DNA of 64,000 nucleotides from Lumbricus terrestris (lineage: Eukaryota > Annelida > Clitellata > Crassiclitellata > Lumbricidae): positions 16,076,517 through 16,140,516 of the forward strand of contig OX457037.1 in assembly GCA_949752735.1 (NCBI GenBank), given 5' to 3'. The translations under genes and the position numbers were made by a program. Below, piece after piece: positions 57,213 to 64,000 of this stretch (its first letter is position 1; each line of letters starts with the position of its first letter). The notes under the pieces are model-generated. The model was not told where the DNA came from. It saw nothing but the letters and a program-made list of their open reading frames with translations, and searched no databases.

Positions 57213-57616
57213 AAAGCGATGAAAGACCCAGAGCAAGAGTGATCAAGTCTCAAGCAAACCATGGGTCAAACCAGATCTGGATCTTCGAGTCGGCCAGTGA
57301 CACTTTAAGAAAGTTGCGGGTCCAAGACACAGACGTTGACTTAACAAAGGACCCTTTAAAAAGTGTTGGGTCCCTAGGCACAAACGATGACTTAGCCAGA
57401 AACGCTTTAAGAAGTTTTGGGGCCCTAGGCACAAACGTTGATTTAGCCGGACTGTGTGCCGCTTTAAGAAGTTTTGGGGCCCTAGACACAAACGTTGATT
57501 TAGCCGGACTGAGTGGCGCTTTAAGACGTTTTGGGGCCATAGACACAAACATTGATTTAGCCGGACTGAGTACCGCTTTAAGAAGCGTGGGGCCCATGGC
57601 ACACCCTCAAACTTAA
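57213..57616 (+). CDS. Ricin-B type lectin, copy 3, last exon with repeat tail
   Basis: It starts in phase 1 after TTTACAG and contains RPRARVIKSQ and the third Q-x-W motif NQIWIFE. It then runs on for about 110 residues to TAA (57614-57616). The tail is a tandem repeat: two shorter degenerate units, then three 19-residue units of the type ALRSFGALDTNVDLAGLSG, then a partial one. The DNA unit is 57 bp. Changes between units include both silent and replacement sites while the frame stays open. The repeat is leucine-rich with a D-T-N-x-D-L core; I know no family for it. Confidence 0.78.
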
Positions 57617-59103
57617 CTTAGACGTAACTCGAATACTGCCTCGATATCGCAGTTTCAGGTAGTCTCGTATAGAGTGCAGCATTAATACATTGGAAATGGA
57701 TTTGCAAAATAGTGTGTTGAGTCGCTACATAAATTTCACATAATTAAGTTATCTTATTCTTGCTGAATTTGTGAACACAGCTCTAAACTGTCAACACAAC
57801 TAACACTGCGTTAGTTAGCTAGGGTCCCAATCGTTATGGCTGTTTTGTTTGTCAGGCTTCGTAGTTATTGCTGTTGATGTGCTATAGAAATTGAAAGTGA
57901 GATTGCAATGAGTAGGCCTAAATGTATTGATTGCAATGGATAATTTCTTACAAGCGTCGCTGTCGTGTTTTGTTCTCAGCAAAATCTCGTTGAAATTAAA
58001 AGATTCAATGACATCAGATTCTGGCAGTTTAACTGTTCTTGCGTTGTAAGATTCCGAATTTCGATTTTGATTCGTTTTACCCTAAGAACGTTCAGAGTAG
58101 GCTTACAGTTGTCACGATCACTAACAGAAAGATGTTCTTATTGCAATTTCGACGGCTGGAAACGTTGATTCCAGATTAGACTATCATTCTTTTTCATTTC
58201 TTAGATTAATATATCGATGGCAGTGATGCTTTTGCAAATGACTCTGCTATAATAATTTATAGTGGGCCTAGACCTATTTCAGGTGCTCGAATTCTGAAAT
58301 TAGTTTGTGTTGGTCAAGATCTTGAGGATAGAACTTTACAAGCATTTCACTGAATTCTATTGTCTTGTTCGACATTCAATTAAGAATGCAGATCTGCTGC
58401 TGGCAAATCGGTGATAACTGAAGATCACAATGTGCATAATAAAATGGTAGAAACTAACAAATATAACAAATATAACTGAACTTCGGTGGTGGAAATGAAG
58501 TGATAAGAGCAGTTTTAGATTTTACCAAGTTAAATTGGTTTGCCATTTCACTTCGGAACAATCCTAACATCTCTAGAGCGACATCTATTATAATTAAGAT
58601 GTTTTCATACCTTAAAAATTGAAACAGTTTGATAAAGATTAGATTGTAGGGCTGAGAGGGACCTCCACGCTGTTGGTAAAGTCGGGCCACCGGATGCATC
58701 AAATGCGACATTCATTTTGATCTAAATTCTGTTGTTTGTCAAGGTGGGGAAACAATGGACCTCTTTTGGGAGGTAGACAGACTCCCAGTCAATGACTTGT
58801 TAGGCGCATAGACCAGACAAGGAAATAAATAATCTGAAATGTACAACCCGAGCGAGACAGTTGTGGTCACGTGGAGGGTTGTCCAGAACGGAAGTATTCG
58901 CGAAAGGATGGTCGGAAACTCGTTGGTGGTTCGCACAATTGCCCTGCGCTTACAGAGCTTATAGACTAGTTACAGAGCTTGGAAACGGCTGGTTGCCACC
59001 AGCACTGGCTCTAATGCTAGCCAATGGCCTTAGAAACATGAACTTTGCGATTGCGATTCAAGATTAGGACGCAGCTAGTATAAAAAATCCACGAATCGAG
59101 TGC

Positions 59104-59104
<1 letters not shown>
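57617..59104. other. No gene recognised downstream of lectin copy 3
   Basis: Unique-looking sequence. A segment near 58980-59040 (AACGGCTGGTTG then CTAAT.CTA.CCAAT) is echoed near 62735-62775, hinting at another dispersed repeat. Confidence 0.35.
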
Positions 59105-59134
<30 letters not shown>

Positions 59135-59137
<3 letters not shown>

Positions 59138-61110
59138 GGTGTGTCTAAAAATTAGAATTGCGATGTCATTATCGACCAATATGATTTGGTGTTCCACCTT
59201 GAGAAATATAATTATCTGCCAAATTAGATGAAAATCGAAATAGATTTAGGACTTGCTCAAAGCACCGGAAGAATAGCCATTTAGGCGACAGTGTGACACA
59301 TTGTAATTTTCACAGATACAAGCAAAATTGAACGCATAATCATCAGATATAAGGCAAAATCAAAAGAAGTACTGTAAGTTGTCATAGTATATTCCTCATA
59401 GTTCATTTGAAAAATTCTGGCTTTGCTTGACCATTGCAGAACAAATTGTTTCTCTCCCTTATTTCTGACCGGGGCTTTCAATGAAGGACTGCGTAAGAGT
59501 CATTCTCCAAGATCATTCGTCACTCTTAGGTCGGGTCAGATATGATGACTTAATTTTGCCTCACTGTATGATTGTTGTGACTACCATTGTTGCGAGTCTC
59601 AATCACGAAGATCTGGAATATTTTTGTGGTGGCTGAGATACAGTAGGAAACCTATCATGAGATCAGATCCCAGATCATCAAATTCTATGCGCATGCTGCA
59701 GTCTATGACTCGTCAAAAAGCTGTGGCCAACCAGGGTCTCTGACAAAAATCAAAGTGTCCGGAAAATACTGTTATGGAAACGGGTAAGACTTCTCTGACG
59801 TGGTAAGTATGGATTCCCCTTTGGGCTTCATTGTTTCAGGTATACAGGTGAAATAGTACTTCACATGAGACTCAAGTTGCTGTCACAGAGAGTGACCCTT
59901 CGAATAAATGATTCCATGCCTTTTCAGTGTAGGATGGTCGAGATTATCCTCTCTGTGTTCTGACGTTGCTGAATGAAAAATTGAAAACTGAAAAGCCACA
60001 ACTTGATCATGTAAATCGCATATGACATCCAACGCTGTCGGTGAAATGCACCTGGTTACCTGAACTTTATTCCCTTTGGTGGAATTCATCTTTGGAAAAT
60101 GACTATTGGCTCTAGTAGTTCTTGACTAAAGACTTCCAATACTGGAGTCCTTGCAGAATCATGCAGTGAAACACTTTTCTATAACAATTTCGGAAGCATG
60201 GTATCGATGGCGAGGTTCAAGTGGTCCTTCCCCAATTTCGCTTCCAGCTTCATGCATATGCCGCCCTTGCAAGTTGCAACTCGTTTTACTCGCCACTGAG
60301 TCAAAACACATGGCTAGAATTTTGTCTTCCAATCTCCAGCTTCAGATCTCAGCCAACAAGAATCTGACATGACAATAGCAGCTGCTGTCACTGAGTGGAG
60401 TTAGGGGATGGCCAATAGCTTGGTAACATCCTTATGAAATATACCATTATCGTCCTGTCTCTGAAACATATGGCGTGAGCTTGTTATTCAAGTGAAGAGT
60501 AAGGGGAACTTGTGGCTCAGAAGAATCTCTGCTGCCAGGGCTGCAAGATCATCTCTCCCACGTTGAAACGTAGCCTACAATTGCTACTGTCTCTTATACG
60601 TTGTCATCCAGACTCTGATTCCTTGGTGTATGCGTAAATTGAGCAGTACCTTGCATGGGAACCTCTACTTTGTGAAGACAGCTTCGCATAGCCGAAGTTA
60701 TATCAGTAGTGCCAATCAACTAAATCTCAGCATTTTTGTAATCAATTTTGCATTGCGCCTGCCATATGATGCAATAATTAATAGCACCACTTCCCGCCAT
60801 TTGCAACACATGACCAGTGACAAAAACAACATCACATCAGTAACGACATGATCATGAATGTTTATTTGCTGGGAACTAGTCACCGAGAAGGGTTCTATAG
60901 CATGCATCTCGCATGTATTGAAATCGTAGATTCTAATGCTTGCAATGCAACCGTGTTCCTAACTTCAGTCCTCTTGAGCAAGTCCTAAATGTTCAGCTAT
61001 CGAGATATAATTTCAGATATTCAGTTTACACATGATTTGGCACAATAATATCATTTGGTCGTTAAAAACTCTTTTATTTCAAAATTTCACATGTACCTTA
61101 AAAACACCCT

Positions 61111-61111
<1 letters not shown>
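59135..61111. mobile_element. DNA transposon C, TAGGGTG family
   Basis: 1977 bp with ends TAGGGTGTGTCTAAAAATT and, from the right, TAGGGTGTTTTTAAGG, inserted in an (AT)n run so that the 8-bp duplication ATATATAT is ambiguous. The subterminal motif ATTTAGGACTTGCTCAA lies 110 bp from the left end and about 122 bp from the right end, inverted. The interior has a broken transposase on the minus strand. Confidence 0.75.
60170..60330 (-). pseudogene. Transposase relic in transposon C
   Basis: The minus strand shows CFDSVASKTS, then in a shifted frame CMKLEAKLGKDHLNLA, then back in the first frame RYHASEIVIEKCF. In that order the pieces recall a conserved FDTT...LE.KL...HH..E block I associate from memory with hAT-like transposases of invertebrates. 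Two frameshifts at least disable it. Confidence 0.5.
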
Positions 61112-61276
<165 letters not shown>

Positions 61277-61392
61277 TGTCTATATATTGAAATGAGGACA
61301 GAGAAGTGAACTTTGGAGTGAGGTACGTCGTATGCTATAGTTGTAGGCTAGTTTTTGTCAACTCTGCGCCGTATTAACATTGCATTTAGACT

Positions 61393-61560
61393 AAATCATC
61401 ATCATCATCATCAAAATCCTTGGGCTAAACGCCCGTAGGTGTCCAGCGCCACTCTCTGTTTGAGTCTGTCTCGCGTCATGTTGCCCATCTTCAACCTGTC
61501 CGGTCTGTAGGTCCATACCATTAACATCTTGAACCAGCTAGACCACCTTGTCTGATGAAG
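61393..61560 (-). mobile_element. Possible LINE 3' end with (GAT)n tail
   Basis: On the minus strand a frame reads LKMGNMTRDRLKQRVALD and ends shortly before a (GAT)n tail, a layout seen at the ends of some LINE ORF2 genes. The assignment is weak. Confidence 0.35.
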
Positions 61561-62096
61561 AGAATATTGGGAGAGAGGCACGAAGGACAACCTGGGTCAA
61601 TGCCCGTATGTGTCCCACGCTCTCTCCCCCCGACTCTCTCCACTGGTCTGTACTGACCGGCCTGTGCATGTCAGCTCCACATCATGACACCTTGAAGCAT
61701 CTGGGTCGCTATGTCACTTGTGCCGTGGTTTTTGCGGATTTCAATGGTCTTGGTCTTTTACTGCCAGTGTATCTCCACCCATCTGGCAAACCTTCCTCAT
61801 TTTGTCCGGGCTTAGGACCGGCACAGGGAAGTTGCTGGTTCCCTGTGGCAGAGGATGGATGCAGTTTAACGTCGTGCCCAGGACTAAATACTGTGTTTTA
61901 TTATAACGTCCTTCTGGCCGAGCTTAGGCTACATTGTGGATTTAGCATACCATCACTCATCGTGTCATGTGCCAGTCTTCGCTGGATAAAATAGTTGCGC
62001 AATAACCATTGAATCAATCGTCCGTTGGGCTGTCACTGTGGGAAACCACTCTAAACAGTTTATACCCGGTCTTAAATTAGTCTACTGCACGATAAT

Positions 62097-62716
62097 GGTG
62101 TCACGACAACTAGTTCACCGATAATATAATTGGTTCAACGACAACTAGTTCACACGACAATTGGTTCACGACAATATTATTGGCTCAGCGGCAAAAGGTG
62201 AATGGAAGCTGGATGAAGGTTCGTTGTAGGTGAAATAGGAGCTGGATTGACAAAAACAACGCTTGAGAAATGGAAGCGGGAGCGTAAAAAGCTTGAGAAA
62301 CGGAAACTGAATGTATAGGCCTATTGAAATACATGAATGAAAATTGTCTATCCGGCTTCCATTTATCAAGCATTCTATTAATTAATCCATCTTCTATTTA
62401 AGATATAAAATACCATTATCCAGCTTCTATTTCACGAGCGTTTTTCATCAATCCAGTTCCAATTTAAGCAAGAACATTTTAATCAATACAGCTCCAGTTT
62501 AAGCAAGAACATTTTACCAATTCAGCTCCAATTTAAGCAATAATATTTTCATCAATCCAGCTCCAGTTTGAGCAAGATTATTTTCATCAATCCAGCTCCA
62601 ATAATATTGTCGTGAAACAATAATAATTATTGTCGTGAACCAGTTGTCGGTGAACGAATTGTCCGTGAACCAGTTGTCATTGAACCAGTTGTCGGTGAAC
62701 CAGCTGTCGTGGAACC
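62097..62716. mobile_element. Foldback element FB1, full copy
   Basis: 620 bp. Ends GGTGTCACGACAACTAGTTC and, from the right, GGTTCCACGACAGCTGGTTC. Arms are arrays of a unit of about 15 bp, ACGACAACTGGTTCA (inverse TGAACCAGTTGTCGT), three to four copies on the left and five on the right. The middle has a looser tandem repeat around CATCAATCCAGCTCCA. Flanks CACGATAAT and CAAGTTAAT agree at 7 of 9 bases, as an aged 9-bp duplication. Confidence 0.7.
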
Positions 62717-63521
62717 CAAGTTAATGCAGGATAAACGGCTGGTTGTCAATTGCACTTGCGCTAATTCTAACCAATATTGTGGCACCCGTAAGCCTAGCTA
62801 AGTGGCCGTGATGCTCTGTGGACAAAAGATACGTAAGAAGCAATAAAACTCAAGAAGCCAATTGCGCAGCGTTTTTCTTTGTAGGTGACCAACATCTTGG
62901 GTCAAGTCAGTGGTTTTGTGAATTGTATTGAAGGTTAGAAGGTGATTGATTTCAATATTACTGCATGATCTAGAAGATTTTAAATTTGTCGAGGTGATGC
63001 TTAGCCTTCGAAAGTGCCCGAAGTTTAGCTGACGACAGACCATGTCTCCACTCAATGTAAATTGATTAACTTGTTTTAATCGATGGTACATAATGACGGA
63101 AAGCTATTGTTTAATCTACCAGCAGAAGATGTTGCTTCCCACAGACGTAGTAAAGAAAACCGTGATGGAAGCTGATGTGGAGTCGGATATGAAGTGTTCA
63201 ACATCCGCATGTGGTGGGTCCACTAAAGATCGAGCGGTAACGGTACTAACAGTGTAACACGCATATTTACTTCCTAATTTCTCATATTTTTATTTATTTA
63301 TTTACTTTGCTTCTTGCTTACTTTAATAGGCCTATTACCTATTTCAGAATTATTTCCGACGTGACTTACCTAGTTGACTATCAGTTTACATTCTTACTTA
63401 CACTTGTTTGCTTCATGTCCTCATACTGATTCTTTTGCTTAATGACTTACTTAGTTAACGATTAGTGTTTTATTTATATTGTGAAATAAAACTATTTGTT
63501 TGATTATAAACAATTTGCTTT

Positions 63522-63566
63522 AGCGCCCCTTCAAGGTTGCCTACTCAGGTGCGCTTCCGGTCCAAT
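63522..63566 (-). mobile_element. SINE/LINE tail fragment
   Basis: Minus strand reads GCGCACCTGAGTAGGCAACC then TTGAAGGGGCGCTAAA, the tail of the SINE at 10556 family. Confidence 0.5.
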
Positions 63567-63784
63567 TCGGTCAAATAGATAATATTTTGGACTCGTTGAG
63601 TTTATCAACAAAATACTTAATTAATTTCTGCTCATGAAGGGAGGGTGAATAAAGAAAGTTTATGCAGGCCTAACTTTCCACAACTTCTGATCTAAGGCAA
63701 AAATCACACTAGAATTTAACTTGAATGCAAGAACACATCTGCTCACTAGGCCTACTGTAACAATAGGCCTACAAGAGGTACATG

Positions 63785-63932
63785 CATAGGCGCAACCACC
63801 CTATGGGACCCACGGGACGCGTCCCTCCAACTTTTGAGTGGTCCCATTGACTTTATCATTATGGTCCCCCCCAACTTTTAGGACGTGATTCATTTGGTCC
63901 CCTCCAACTTTTAGGACGTGATTGCGCCTATG
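63785..63932. mobile_element. MITE with CATAGGCGCAA ends
   Basis: 148 bp, ends CATAGGCGCAA and TTGCGCCTATG, with an exact 8-bp duplication GGTACATG (63777-63784, 63933-63940). Inside, a block around CCAACTTTTAGGACGTGATT occurs twice in tandem. Confidence 0.85.
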
Positions 63933-64000
63933 GGTACATGTAATGTAGCCTAGGCCTACTATAAATCCATTCATGTTGGGTTACTTTTTATAAGCAAGTT

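Noticed and set aside
57243..57602. Two minus-strand frames of about 115 codons with repeated motifs
   Set aside because: Antisense shadows of the 57-bp repeats in lectin copy 3.
61548..61994. 148-codon + frame
   Set aside because: No recognisable domain, many Cys and Leu, no splice context; next to a possible LINE end.

Overview
The window is nuclear DNA from an animal. The visible genes are split by GT-AG introns, there is no bacterial gene organisation, and the sequence is packed with eukaryotic transposons, SINEs, LINE fragments and long microsatellites. A Gmr1-type Ty3/gypsy element (integrase placed before reverse transcriptase) was described from deuterostomes, so a marine deuterostome such as an echinoderm is my best guess. 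That is an inference, not a demonstration.

Host genes are sparse and all on the + strand. An immunoglobulin I-set exon lies at about 11.8 kb. From 18.9 to 57.6 kb there are three tandem copies of a small ricin-B type (beta-trefoil, Q-x-W) lectin gene: copy 1 at 18.9-23.6 kb, copy 2 at 26.2-34.7 kb and copy 3 at 48.5-57.6 kb. All three use the same exon lengths and phases (181 bp, 114 bp, then a variable last exon) and have a LINE fragment at the same place in the last intron, so they arose by duplication. Copies 2 and 3 have lost the original stop. Copy 3 reads into a new C-terminal tail of 19-residue tandem repeats. A possible orphan last exon sits at 35.9 kb.

Most of the rest is mobile DNA. 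Three young LTR retrotransposons, all on the minus strand, have LTR pairs that are identical or nearly so. They are an intact 6.85-kb Gmr1-like element (3682-10535) with a SCAN-like capsid and a SINE tail inserted in frame; a 5.48-kb non-autonomous gag-protease element with a reverse-transcriptase relic (27418-32898); and an 8.19-kb element with 1449-bp LTRs, no reverse transcriptase, and a gag-like ORF that starts inside the LTR (36154-44344). DNA elements include three members of one TAGGGTG...CACCCTA family with 8-bp target duplications (45295-47682, 49410-51751, 59135-61111), short MITEs, and foldback elements whose inverted termini are arrays of about 15-bp repeats (FB1 at 13.5 and 62.1 kb, FB2 at 48.9-52.4 kb, FB3 at 56.6-57.0 kb). 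The foldback families share GGYNNC ends and 9-bp target duplications and look like one under-described superfamily. Several insertions are nested, for example DNA transposon inside LINE inside FB2 inside a lectin intron.

The remaining sequence (1-2.5 kb, 14.2-18.9 kb, 57.6-59.1 kb, 62.7-63.8 kb) holds little I can name beyond microsatellites and short repeats. Repeat families were compared by eye, and no database search was possible.
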